This document shows, one piece after another, positions 44,947 through 56,099 of a stretch of DNA of 64,000 nt. The notes under the pieces were generated by a model. That model saw only the letters and a program-made list of their open reading frames with translations, was not told the origin of the DNA and did not search any database. Made by a program: the position numbers and the translations under genes. The first letter of the stretch is position 1, and the number at the start of each line of letters is the position of its first letter. Location: contig JAGYVD010000010.1 in assembly GCA_021209875.1 (NCBI GenBank), positions 310,001 through 374,000 on the forward strand, given 5' to 3'. Source of the DNA: Rosellinia necatrix. Its lineage: Eukaryota; Ascomycota; Sordariomycetes; Xylariales; Xylariaceae.

Positions 44947-47618
44947 ATGGCAATCATGAAGCAAGCACTCCTTGGCCTGCTAGCCGCTACGGCCGTCTCA
45001 GCCGTTACCGTCGGTGTTAGTTCCAAGGGGGGAAATGCTACTGGCGGTTTCCATTATGGCCTTTTACACGAGGTTCGCGACGAAACCCGCCTGCTGCCGA
45101 TGCTTTAAACGCGAAGCTTTACTAATAGAGCTCCTAGGACATTGATAACTCGGGCGATGGTGGCCTCTATGCCGAGCTGGTCCGAAATCGAGCGTTTCAG
45201 TCTAGCGAGGGATATCCATCCTCCCTGGGCGGCTGGTTTCCAGTGAATGGCGCACATTTATCTCTTAATAACCTCGAGGAGCCCTTATCGAAGGCGCTCT
45301 CGACTTCGATGAATGTTGCACCCGCATCCGCTAGCGGACAGGTCGGCTTCTTCAATGACGGTTTTTGGGGGATAGAAGTAAAAGTCCAGAAGTACCGTGG
45401 CTCTTTCTGGGTCCGAGGCGACTACGGTGGCGATTTCACTGCTTCTCTACAGTCAAACATCACAGGGGAACGATTCGGGGTCGCCAAGGTCAAATCTCGG
45501 TCTCGAGCGAACGAATGGGTCGAACACGAGTTCACCCTGACACCCAACATAAACGCGCCAAGCTCGAACAATACCTTTGCTATCACGTTCGACGCCAAGG
45601 TGAGCGAGAGTATCGTGTGTTTAAGAATTCGCCGCACTAACCAAATATATAGGGCCTCAAATCGGAATCTCTCGACTTCAACCTTATCAGCCTCTTCCCC
45701 CCTACTTATAAAGGCCGTAAGAACGGGATGCGAATTGATCTCGTCGAAGCGCTAGAACAGTTTCATCCCGTAGGACTTCCCACTTAAAATCAGCAAACGG
45801 GATACTAACAATTCTCATGGTAGACCCTATTCCGCCTTCCCGGTGGAAATATGCTGGAAGGGAGAACGAACACGTCATATTGGAATTGGAAGGATTCAAT
45901 CGGACCGCTGAAAGATAGACCTGGATTCGCGGGAGTCTGGAACTATCAACAGACTCACGGCTTGGGCTGTACGTTTCCGGGGCCTCGAGTGGTCTTTACA
46001 CTTGCTGCCGTTCAGCACGCGTGCTGACTTACTGTATTAATAGTGCTCGAGTACCTTGAGTTTGCTGAAGATCTGGGTATGGAACTTGGTAGGTCTCTTC
46101 CCATGCCCAAACCTTCGTGTATGAGTATCCCGTTCTAAGACAGCCATAGTTTTGGGAGTCTACGCTGGCCTGTCTCTGAACGGGGACATTACACCCGAAG
46201 ACCAATTCAAGTACTTTATCGACGAGGCTCTGGACGAGATAGAATTTATTCGAGGCCCGGCGGATTCCAAATGGGGAGCGGTCCGAGCACAGCTCGGCCA
46301 TCCTGAACCGTGGAAGCTCGAATATGTCGAGATAGGCAATGAAGACTGGCTCGCCGGTGCCCCTGCGGGCTGGGATACGTACAAAGAGTACAGATTCCCT
46401 CTGTTCCTCAAGGCAATCAATAAAGCATGGTTCGTATTAGCATTTCCTATGACTATCACCCAAGATGAGACATTCCGTCAACTTTTGTGCCTGAGGCTAA
46501 TTCTGCTAAAGTGAGTAAACAATATCTGATCATTTGGATCCAAAACGGGCCAGACCGACACAAGACTCCTAGATGAGGAAACTCTTTTCGTCTCGATACC
46601 TAACTGTAACATATTATAGACCCGGACATTCAGGTCATCGGGTCGGGTTCAGTGTACGATGGACATGACATCCCGAGCCCAGGCGCTGGTGACTACCACC
46701 TATATGGCGAACCAGACGCATGGGTAGCTGATTTTGCGAAATTCGACGCCGTTGAGACGCCGCACATTATTGGAGAAATGGCGTCCACATTTCCGAACGG
46801 CGGAACCGGCTGGGGCAGTGGTGTACTGAGGCCATTTCCTTGGTATGTCACATAGATAACCGAATCAGGCGTCTCCCCTGCTAACATGGGAATCCGAACA
46901 GGTGGGGGGGTGCTGTCGGAGAAGCGGTCGCTCTCATTAGCTACGAGCGAAATGCAGACAGGATCATTGGCGCATTATACGTGAGGATCACCACTGCCCG
47001 CTTGGCGGCCCTCTGGTCTAGTTATGCTCACTTCCTTCGCAGGCGCCTATTCTCCGCAACATGAACAGATGGCAATGGTCGATCACGATGCTGCAGTTTG
47101 CCGCCGACAGCGCCATGACCACCCGCTCGACGAGCTGGTACGTATGGGAGGTGAGTTCCGCACAGCATAGACGCTAGAAAGACCCCCAATGATAGATCGA
47201 TCGAATCTAATTGCCAAACAAAAAAAACACATAGTTGATGGCAGCGCACCCGATGACCGAAACGCTCCCAGCGAGCGCCGATATCGGACCGCTGTACTAC
47301 GTCGCGGGCAGGAATGACAAGACGAAGGGGCACGTCTTCAAGGCGGCCGTGTACAACTCGACGGGCGGCGCTGACGTCCCCGTCCGTCTTACGTTCGACG
47401 GTGTGGCGGCCGGGACGACGGCGGAATTGACAGTGCTCACGGGGCCCGAGGATCCATACGCGGTCAACGACCCCTTCACTGGTGTCAACGTCGTAAGCAC
47501 GACGAAGACGACCGTCAAGGCGGACAGAAGCGGTGCGTTTTTGTTCAGCTTGCCGAACCTCAGCGTTGCGGTCCTGGACACGAAGGGGAAGCGCAAAGCC
47601 GCCAGACAGTGGTGGTAG
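44947..47618 (+). CDS. Secreted GH51 alpha-L-arabinofuranosidase, with one irregular splice junction
   Basis: Ten exons give 655 aa: 44947-45072, 45138-45599, 45653-45769, 45824-45968, 46044-46088, 46150-46428, 46620-46842, 46902-46980, 47043-47150 and 47235-47618. Residues 1-19 are a signal peptide ([19 protein letters not shown]). GH51 motifs: [52 protein letters not shown] with the acid/base Glu363, and [11 protein letters not shown] with the nucleophile Glu444. The enzyme releases arabinofuranose side chains from arabinan and arabinoxylan. All junctions are canonical except exon 6/7: family sequence (AINKA-YPDIQVI) needs exon 6 to end at T46428, but the nearest GT begins at 46430, and using it makes TGA. 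This is either a non-canonical donor, a one-base lesion or a sequence error. Confidence 0.92.
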
Positions 47619-48088
47619 AATAGCATGTAACACGGACTTGGTTATTGTGAGTGATACGAAAATAAACGGTTTGGTTGTAGCGACGGGAAGTAAAGTTGTA
47701 GATGGGATGGAGACCTACCTAGTAGGTACCTAATTGACATGGCGTCCACCGTACCTAGTATGTAGATAACTACTCGACACTGTGGGTCGTGCCTCCCCGA
47801 ACAAATGACGAGCATACGGCCTCACCTGGTGGAGTAATATCTCTATAAGCAGTAATGTTACTATAGAGATCAGATTCTACCGTATATTTATTTAAGTGGG
47901 ATGATTATATCACGTGATGCCGCGACTGAAACCTAATGTGACGCGTCTTCAAGGTGCCCCTCCTCTCCATCTATCCATTTCCGGCACGCGCCCAATCCGC
48001 GTTTTTCGCGCGCGACCAACCTGATTCATGCTGTTTATAACCTCGTATATCATGTGACTGCGCGTGCTCGAGTCGGGCATCCAGCACC
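47619..48088. other. Intergenic region GH51 / POLK with hairpin repeat copy D
   Basis: No gene. It contains repeat copy D and the polymerase kappa promoter. Confidence 0.55.
47731..47800 (+). repeat. Dispersed hairpin repeat, copy D
   Basis: TAATTGACATGGCGTCCACC, GTAGATAACTAC, the hairpin CGACACTGTGGGTCG (47775-47789) and GTGCCTCCCC. It lies on the same strand as copies A-C although 22-25 kb away. Confidence 0.8.
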
Positions 48089-50154
48089 ATGGCGGAGGAA
48101 ATTAACGGCGCCACAGAACCAGAATCCGGTGAACATCAAACACTGAAGTACCACCTCCTCGGGCCGTCCTTAACCAAAGCCGGCCAAGACTCAGTCGACC
48201 AGTCCAAAGTCTCCGAAATCATCTACAATGCCTCCAAGGGGTCCAAGTTCTTCGACCGGGAAGAGGCGAGGGACAAGGTTCTTACCCAAAAGATCGAGCA
48301 GATCATAACCAAAAAGCAACGCCTCGAGAAACTCGACCTCAGTCGCGAATCTCGAGCCGCCGATCAACTGATTGCCGAGCTTGAAGTTTCCCGTGATTTA
48401 ACCCAGCGCATCGTGCACATTGACTGCGACGCTTTCTATGCTGCTGTCGAGCAACTCGATCGTCCCGAGATAAAGGATGTTCCTTTCGCGGTAGGGGCCG
48501 GTGTTTTGACCACCTGTAACTATGTCGCCCGCAAGTTTGGTTGCCGGAGTGGCATGGCCGGCTTCGTCGCGAAGAAGCTATGTCCCGAGTTGCTCCTCAG
48601 TATGTTCAGCCCCAACCAGATCTTGTGGAGCCCCCGTCGCTGTTCCGCCGCTTCGATCTGTTAAATCTCTCGCTAAGACAACCGCATCCTAGTCCGCCCC
48701 AACTTCGAGAAATACACAGCGAAGGCCCACGAGGTTCGAGATATCCTCGCCGACTACGATCCGAGATTCGAGAGCGCCAGCATCGACGAAGCCTATCTGA
48801 ACATCACGGAGTACTGCGCGCAACATAATATGACAGCCGAAGAAGCCGTGCAACAAATGCGGGATGAGGTTCACGAAAAGACAAAGATCACCGTGTCCGC
48901 TGGCATTGCTGCTAATGCCAAGTTGGCCAAGATCTGTTCGAACTACAACAAGCCCAACGGCCAGTACTCGTTACCCAACGATCGAACTGCGATCATGACC
49001 TTTATGCGTGACCTTCCGACAAGAAAAGTGAACGGCATCGGCCGGGTTTTGGAACGAGAGCTCCAGGAAATCGGTATTCGCACGTGCGGGGATATCTATC
49101 CCCATCGTCACCTTCTACGTCAACTTTTTGGCGACAAAGCATATCAATTCCTAGTAGGATGTCACTTAGGTCTCGGAAGGACTCAAGTTCAACCAGCCGA
49201 GGAGTACGAGCGCAAAAGCGTCGGTACCGAAAGCACATTCCGAGATATCTCGGACCCTACGGAGCTTAGAGACAAGCTTCGTTGGACGGCCGAGGAGCTA
49301 GAGAAAGATATGCGAAAAGCCGAATGCAAAGGGCGAACGTTGGTCCTCAAGATCAAGCTGCATACCTATGAAGTCTTTACACGCCAAGTTGTAGTGCCGA
49401 AAGCCATCTATCAGGCCGATGATCTATATCAGTATTCCTTACCCATTTTAACAAAATTACAGCATGACAGTGAGTATTCTAGGATACAATTTACCCGTCC
49501 CATATCCAAGTCACACCCCTCATCAAGGTTCGGGGCAGATGGGGACATACCTAATTAGGACTAATCAGTTCGTAGTCGCTGACCATACCTACCATTATAG
49601 TGCCACATATGAAGCTACGACTGATGGGTCTTCGGTGCACCCATATAGTCAGCACAAAGAAACCAGATACTCGCGCATTTTTTGGATTGCAGCCCCTCAA
49701 GGCAGGGGATGAAATACCCCAAAACACTGGCAAGCGGAAAGCCGAAGAGATAGCGAATAGAGACGTTGCCAATGAAATCGAAGATGGCCTTGACCCTGAA
49801 GCTTACGGTGGGGGCATCGAATACCCGGGGCTGCCGGGTGAAGTGCAGGTCAGAAATACTAGCGAAAATATCCCCGTTGCGGCCGGGGACATTGATTCGG
49901 CAGGACAGTGGTGGGACTGTCCCATCTGTGGGAGGCCGCAGCCCGCGGATGAGCGACGCTTCAACGACCACCTCGATTCATGTCTCTCGAGGCAGACAAT
50001 CCGCGACGCCGTGCAGGGAGATACGACGGAGAGTCCGCCGCTGCCATCGGAGACGCCACCGGCGAAAAGAATAAAGAGCAGCGTGGAGAAGAAGCGAGGA
50101 CGGCTGATGCCTGGGTCGGATGACCCCAGGCAGAAGAAGCTGTCGTTTGGTTAG
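48089..50154 (+). CDS. DNA polymerase kappa (Y-family, DinB)
   Basis: Three exons give 613 aa: 48089-48599, 48693-49469 and 49601-50154. A kappa-type N-terminal extension ([33 protein letters not shown]) precedes the palm: [19 protein letters not shown] with Asp112 and Asp114, [25 protein letters not shown], and SASIDEAYL with Asp202-Glu203, the catalytic acids. The helix-hairpin-helix stretch ([22 protein letters not shown]) and the little finger follow. Residues of the type [22 protein letters not shown] form a UBZ-type ubiquitin-binding zinc finger (C..C..H..C). The end, RQKKLSFG, resembles a PIP box (Q-x-x-L..) but lacks the second aromatic. It performs translesion synthesis past bulky minor-groove adducts and extends mismatches. 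The three joins are canonical, with A|TC and A|TG phases. Confidence 0.95.
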
Positions 50155-50786
50155 GGATATTATGTATATGACGCCACCTTTCGCGGCCATCCGAACCCAG
50201 CAACACTTTCGGACGATGACCGTAGCTTGAACTCGAGGCCGACATATTTACAGGCGGGAAGGTTTACTATAGTATCGTCTTGAGCAGGTGTTCATCCCCA
50301 AAGCGCGGGAATGGCAGTTTGGTTTTTGAACAATTATCGCAGCGGTAACGAGCGAGCCACTGTATGGAGTAAGAGATAGGTGCATGACAGTTACGATGTA
50401 TAGACTAAGTACACACTGAGAGGTATGCAGAGAACCTTGTTGTAATATCCGGCTGCATGCTCTAAATCTCTCTATTAACATGGTTGGGAAATGCACACCC
50501 TGCATTCTACTTCGTACAAGGTATCTAAGCAATTGACGTAGATTATGCATTTAACAACAACATGGATTTGTAGAAGGGGAGGGGGGGTCCTAGTGTACAG
50601 TCGGGGCCCTGGGGTCCTCCATCCTCCATTGTATATTGTAGACCACACAAAACATATCCGAGACGCGGGGATCTTCGCCATGGCATAACCCCACCAAGCA
50701 ACAGCGTGAAGGCACCTGCCAACCCGAGTCGTACACCGGGGGGAATTATACAAGTATCAGGTAGACCCGACCGATACGTCGCAGGC
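50155..50786. other. Intergenic region POLK / GNA1
   Basis: No gene is seen. Short minus-strand frames have no family features. Confidence 0.5.
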
Positions 50787-51626
50787 ATGGCAGATTCGCA
50801 AAGTCTCTTCCCGGCGTCATTGATCTCCGCCTCCGTCAAGGATGGGCTCCCCGACGGCTTCGCGATCCGGCCCCTGGCGAGGGACGACTACGGCAAGGGC
50901 TTCTACGACTGCCTCCGGGTCCTCACCTGGGTCGCCGACCCCACCGAGCCCGAGTTCCTGGCTCGCTTCGACGAGATGGCCGCCGCCAAGAACACCTACT
51001 TCTTCACCGTCATCGAGTTTCAAGACCGTGTCATTGGGACCGGGTGCCTGGTAGCCGAGAAGAAGTTGTATGTGTGATCCTCCCGTCCGCCCCTCCCCTG
51101 TCATTCCTGCATTCCCGCATCCCCCCCTGGTAACGTATAAGGTGGATTAGGCAGTCGGTCTTATGGGCTTTTGCCTGGTTCTGACGATGCCCTGCAGCAT
51201 ACATAATCACGGCACGTGTGGACACATCGAGGAGATCGCTGGTAGGTGGCTTTCACTCGGGGCATGATTTATCCGTCTTGGCTATACTACGCTCCTTTTT
51301 TCCGATCTCACAGACACTTGCCTGGGGGCATATTCTAGGCACACCCCTACGCGGGCTCCTGTCGGCGGTGAGAGAGAGAGAGAGAGAGAGCACATAAGCG
51401 CTAACTCTCGATGGTATTAGTGGCCAAGGAGCACCAAGGGAAGGGCCTAGGGCTGAAGATGATGCAGGCCCTCGAGTCCGTCGCCGTCGCCGTGGGTTGC
51501 TACAAGACCATCTTGAACTGCGGCCCGCGCAACGAACCGTTCTACGCCAGGTGCGGGTACCATAACTCCGGCATCGAGATGTCGAGGTACTTCGAGGAGG
51601 AGCGGGACTCGTATCACCGCGGTTGA
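50787..51626 (+). CDS. GNA1: Glucosamine-6-phosphate N-acetyltransferase
   Basis: Three exons give 176 aa: 50787-51067, 51198-51241 and 51421-51626. The 44-nt middle exon encodes IHNHGTCGHIEEIA, the conserved substrate loop, and is only in frame with these joins (TT|C and G|TG). Motifs: DGFAIRPLARDDYGKGFYDCLRVLTWVADPTEPEF, FTVIEFQDRVIGTGCLVAEKKFIH, the acetyl-CoA loop EHQGKGLG, and YKTILNCGPRNEPFYARCGYHNSGIEMSRYF, all diagnostic of GNA1. The enzyme makes N-acetylglucosamine-6-phosphate for UDP-GlcNAc, hence chitin, N-glycans and GPI anchors. Intron 2 contains an (AG)n run at about 51369-51390. Start at ATG 50787; an upstream in-frame extension has no ATG. Confidence 0.97.
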
Positions 51627-54600
51627 CGCAAGAGACGATGATAAATCATTCGATGACGTTACGGTGGCCCCCGGTTCAAGTAAGATCCTCGGCAGTTGGA
51701 GGAGGCGGGATCTTGTCTTAGATTTAAGGTTCTCACTCGAGGTTCGTTATCGACTCTGTGGCTGCTATCCGCCCTGAAATAGAAGTTAGCCGGGATGTCG
51801 GGTCCCCTGCGTGGGCCACGTTGTGCGACGTGTTTAATACAACTTCAAGGCATCAATAAGCAGCCGCCTGGTCCCCCCAAACAAGGAACTAAGGCAAAGG
51901 AAACAGAGCCCGTTCCTCCTCGTCCCTCAGATCCTCACACCTCGCTCTCTCGCCAACATAGTTCCGGAATAGTCGAGATGGTTTATACGGCTCGGATCGC
52001 CCGGGCCATCCATCGTCCTGCGTTCCCCTGTAGAGGATCCAGAGGATCCAACGGCACGGCTCGCCATGACGCGTGCCCGCCCAGCCGAACCGCTTCCTCT
52101 CACTTGCTGAAGAAGATGACCGCTTACGAACCAGCGGGGAAGAGGGGGAGAGAGGGAGGGAGAGGTGGACATATGTAGCCAAAACCCGGCATGCACATCA
52201 TCCCATGTAAATAACTACCACGTATGTGATTGCGTGTGCACCCGGCATTCCATTCGGTAACCGGCTGCATCCACCACCCCTCTCTACGGTCTCCCGTGAT
52301 TGGCGTCGATCGTCCAGTGTGTTTAGGTTCGTTCCAAAGGCTGCAGGTGCCCAAAACGTGTTTCTATAGGCGCACAGACCAATGAGGCTTAAGCCCGCTT
52401 GGAGGTCGGATCACGGGGGTTGCTTCATTACGCGTAAGCAATTTAATTGTCGACTACCTTATGTTTGAAAAACAAAATCGAGATGTATTCCGGCCTCTTC
52501 TATTTATCTAGACTCTAAAGACCTCTAACCAAAGGTTGTCGACGACATAAGAGAGTAAAAGCAGCATTCTACGGACAAATCATGTTGCGCCCGCCAATAC
52601 CGCCATCTAACACCATTCTAACTGCGACTGGCAAAATCGAGGAGAATATCAATCTGGCCTCCCCCGATTAGTCCATTGGTTACCTTCTCCCGTGAGGAAG
52701 AAAACTACAGGTTTGATCCGTTTTGTCTAAAATGAAAGCTATTTTCCTTCGTCGTGGTGTCTTGTTCGACCGGCCTCACATGGCAAACAAGTCGTCCCCG
52801 GGTTGGGACAGCGACGTAGTGAGGGGGTGTGAGAATGTGTAGGTCGCTGTCCCAATATTAAGCATATTAGGCCTTTTTATAGACGGAGGCAGCGCTGCTG
52901 TTTAGAAGTCAGCATGTTCAGAGGTGTGGTAGGGGGCAGTGTCCGTGGGTGACTTACTAATTGGGAGATGGAGCATTCTGATCATAACCTCTGGCATTGT
53001 ACTGGTAGGTGACGGAACGTTTCCCCTCGATTGTCACTCGTTCTGTTCTGGTGCCAACGTGGCCCCCTGAGATAATACATACGTCAGCCCCTTGCTATGC
53101 CTCATTTACAGGTTCCCTCCCATGGGAAAACGTACTCGACTCGTGTGTCCTGAAAGTGGATTGTCTAACAACAGCCGAACCCTGGGAGGAACGCGAGCCC
53201 GTGGAGCTATCGCGCGACAACATGTTGCGGACGCTATCAACGCTCTTGACGTAAAAATCGGAGGAAGGTATGAGTACCGAAGGGGGTTCTGCGTACAATG
53301 CCTGAGGCGGGTTTGTCGTGATACAGATCAAGGGAGATATTAGGAATGCCAAAGGCTGAGAAAACTGGCCTCAAAATATTTGGGATTGCGGAGTAAATTG
53401 ATGGATTTACTGCACTTATAAAGATTCGAGTCGCCCTCGACACGGCAAGCATCGGGCATTTCATTGGCTTAATATCGCGAACACGATTTTCACGGCGGCA
53501 CCCAACTGGGCCAGGCATACTGGAGCGCCGTCCCAAGCGAAGCTACGCCACTGCCAAAGGCGCAAGGCATATCAGTGGACGGGTGAACGACCGGGCACTT
53601 TCATTGCTCACTAATGAGAAGCATAAATTGCCGTGGGTGACTCAACGGACACCCAGGGGGCTATGAACCCATGAGCTAGAAGCCTGAGAGGCAGCAGCAA
53701 CAGACTACCGGGCCAGTGCGCGTGCCTCCTGTGGCGATGAGAGAGAACTAACTATGGCAAGTCCAGGCAACAAACGAAATGGATGACACAAAACGGAGCG
53801 CCCCCACCCTACTTGGTACGGAAATTGGAACGAACGTCTGTCACGACACTGAGATGGGAACACGAACAGGCACACGGAACTCGAGAAGCGCTTTATTCCG
53901 AGCCTGGGGCACTATTAGCATGGATGCGAGTTGCGATGGGATTGGCAAATAAACCAGAGGGGGTCGACGAGACCTGGCAGGCGCAGTAAAAGAAAAAAAA
54001 AAAAAGCGCGGCGACCCGGAGCCAAGGCGCAGAGGAGCGAATTTGCCACCAGGGCAAACAGCGACTCATCTACCTAGTTACCGACGACAAAACACAACAC
54101 ATATCAAAGGTGACTGCTGCCTGGGGACCCAACCTACGCTGACCGACAGTGGGTCAGTTGTCAGCCACGGGGACAATCACCACACCAGGCCGTAGTTCGC
54201 TCCAGTCATCCGGGCTGGCTCGCTCTAGTAGTTTGGACCCCAGGCCTTCCATCCTCTTCGAAATGCAACAGCTGCCTCTAGGTAGGTCGCCATAGCAGCG
54301 AGCCATGGCCGTTGATGTGGCTGATGCGAAGCTGGTCGTAGCCAGCGTGCCCGTCACGGGGTAAGTGTACGTGAGATGTGGGTGGGGGCCGGCAGACCTG
54401 GAGTCCTACCATCGTCACGTCCGGTACCTAAGGCAGAAAAGGTCCGTACAGCTAAGCGCAATCAGAGCGGCCATGGAGTGGCTGGTTTCCTTGGCCTCGT
54501 GGTCATTCTTTGCGAGGTTTCGGTGAGCTTTTATTACTTTATTGGCGTCATGGCGTAGGTTTGGGTGGCAATGCCATACAAGAGAACATTGTCAAAAACG

Positions 54601-54872
54601 GGTTGAAAACGACAACGGCCTGGGTAGTAGCCATGACAAGTAGGTGCTAACCTAGGGTAGCTTTATCTCAACCTGGACCTGGACCATGGAAACCGTACCT
54701 GTAAGTAGGTAAAGGCAGGCGGGCATGCATATCTTATCTTTATCCGCCCTCCGCCACCCCACCTTACCTAAGTAACCACGTTGATCCCCTCCTCTCTCTC
54801 TCTCCTCCCCTTCCCCTTTGCTGCAGCAGCAGCCCTAGAGGCAGGTACCATACACCTAGCGCAACACACACA

Positions 54873-54935
54873 GTACACACACCCACACACCCATACACCC
54901 ACACACCCACACACCCATACACCCACACACCCACA
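54873..54935. repeat. 10-bp minisatellite (ACACCCACAC / ACACCCATAC)
   Basis: CACACACCCA and CATACACCCA units alternate in tandem. Confidence 0.85.
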
Positions 54936-55149
54936 CAACTCCAGTCAGGTAGCGAGTAGGGTCTGTCTACTTGCCTACCTAGGTAAGTACTCAGGGTGCC
55001 TGGCATCTCGGCTATCCCGTGTCTGTCCGTGTGTGTGTGTGTAGGCAGGATCCCACCTTACCTTGGGTCAGGCCACACCGCCTATTACAACAGTCTAATC
55101 CAGGCTGGCCGAAACCACAGCCTGAGGCCACGAGACAAATCACACACTT

Positions 55150-55188
55150 GGTTCACACACTCGGTTCACACACTCGATTCACACACTC
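55150..55188. repeat. 13-bp tandem repeat (GGTTCACACACTC)
   Basis: Three units, the third starting GATT, lie in the FKBP gene promoter or leader. Confidence 0.85.
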
Positions 55189-55271
55189 GGATAGGGCACT
55201 CGGATAACAGTGCCGCTAGCCTTTTGGAAATTACAATTGGCCTCAAGAAGCAACACCTGCACATTCGCACC

Positions 55272-56099
55272 ATGTATCGTCTTCTCTACTCTCTAACGCT
55301 GCTGGCGTCTGCCGCCGTCGGCGTTCTGGCCTCGGACCTCAAAATCGATGTGACCCTCCCTGTGGAATGCGATCGGAAAACCCAGAACGGTGACTCCATC
55401 GAGGTTCATTATCGAGGCACGCTGGCCGCCAATGGCAACAAATTCGATGCCAGCTACGATCGTGGCACGCCCTTCGGCTTTAAGCTGGGCGCTGGCCGCG
55501 TCATCAAGGGGTAAGAGCGCGCTCAGGCGACCCAATCTTGCTAGCACGACGAATGTGCTGACCTAGATCTCTAGCTGGGAGGAAGGGCTCCTGGACATGT
55601 GCATCGGCGAGAAGAGGTAAGCGAGTAGGCGGCCGAATGGCCGGCCGTGCCGCAGGCCCAAAAAAGCAGACCCCCCCTCCTCGACAAGATGCCGGTTAAC
55701 CACGGCCTCTCATGCAGGACATTGACAATCCCCCCCGAGCTCGGGTACGGGAGTCGAGGAATGGGCCCCATCCCGGCCGGCTCTACGCTAGGTAAACACC
55801 CCTTCCCCCTCCCCCTCCCATCGACCTCACAGTCAGGGCAGCGGTTCGGTCTCTCTAACGACGCACCAGTGTTCGAGACCGAACTCATGGGCATCCAAGG
55901 CGTTCCCAAACCCGAATCGATCGTGACGAAAGCCACGGCTGGCAGCGACGAGAAGGCGGCAGAGACGGAAACACCTACAGCCGCGGGTACGGCAGGGAAG
56001 ATCGCCGAGAAGGTTGCCGAGAAAGTGGAGGAGGCCGCCGAGGTTATCGGCACTATGCTGGCGGACACTGATGACGTCCAGGAACACAAGGAGCTATAG
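55272..56099 (+). CDS. ER-luminal FKBP-type peptidyl-prolyl isomerase
   Basis: Four exons give 194 aa: 55272-55510, 55575-55616, 55718-55791 and 55870-56099. A signal peptide ([20 protein letters not shown]) is followed by [30 protein letters not shown] and the FKBP core: [70 protein letters not shown]. Residues of the FK506 pocket (Tyr of VHYRG, Asp and Phe of the FD/FGF stretch, Val-Ile-Lys-Gly-Trp, Tyr of LGYG) are present. A charged Ala/Glu-rich helix follows and the protein ends HKEL, an HDEL-type ER retention signal. It should speed proline isomerisation of secretory proteins, like yeast Fpr2. The FKBP domain is spread over four small exons; all phases match. Confidence 0.96.

Larger units (their letters stand above)
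51627..55271. other. Gene-free stretch with minisatellites
   Basis: 3.6 kb with no ORF I can support. It has a poly-A run at about 53992-54005, a TACCTAGGTA at 54976-54985, and two minisatellites near the FKBP promoter. Confidence 0.45.

Noticed and set aside
52660..52725. Degenerate tRNA-like sequence (TCCATTGGTTACCTTCTCCCGTG..)
   Set aside because: An anticodon-like stem is present, but position 33 is not T, the T-arm does not pair and no acceptor stem is found.
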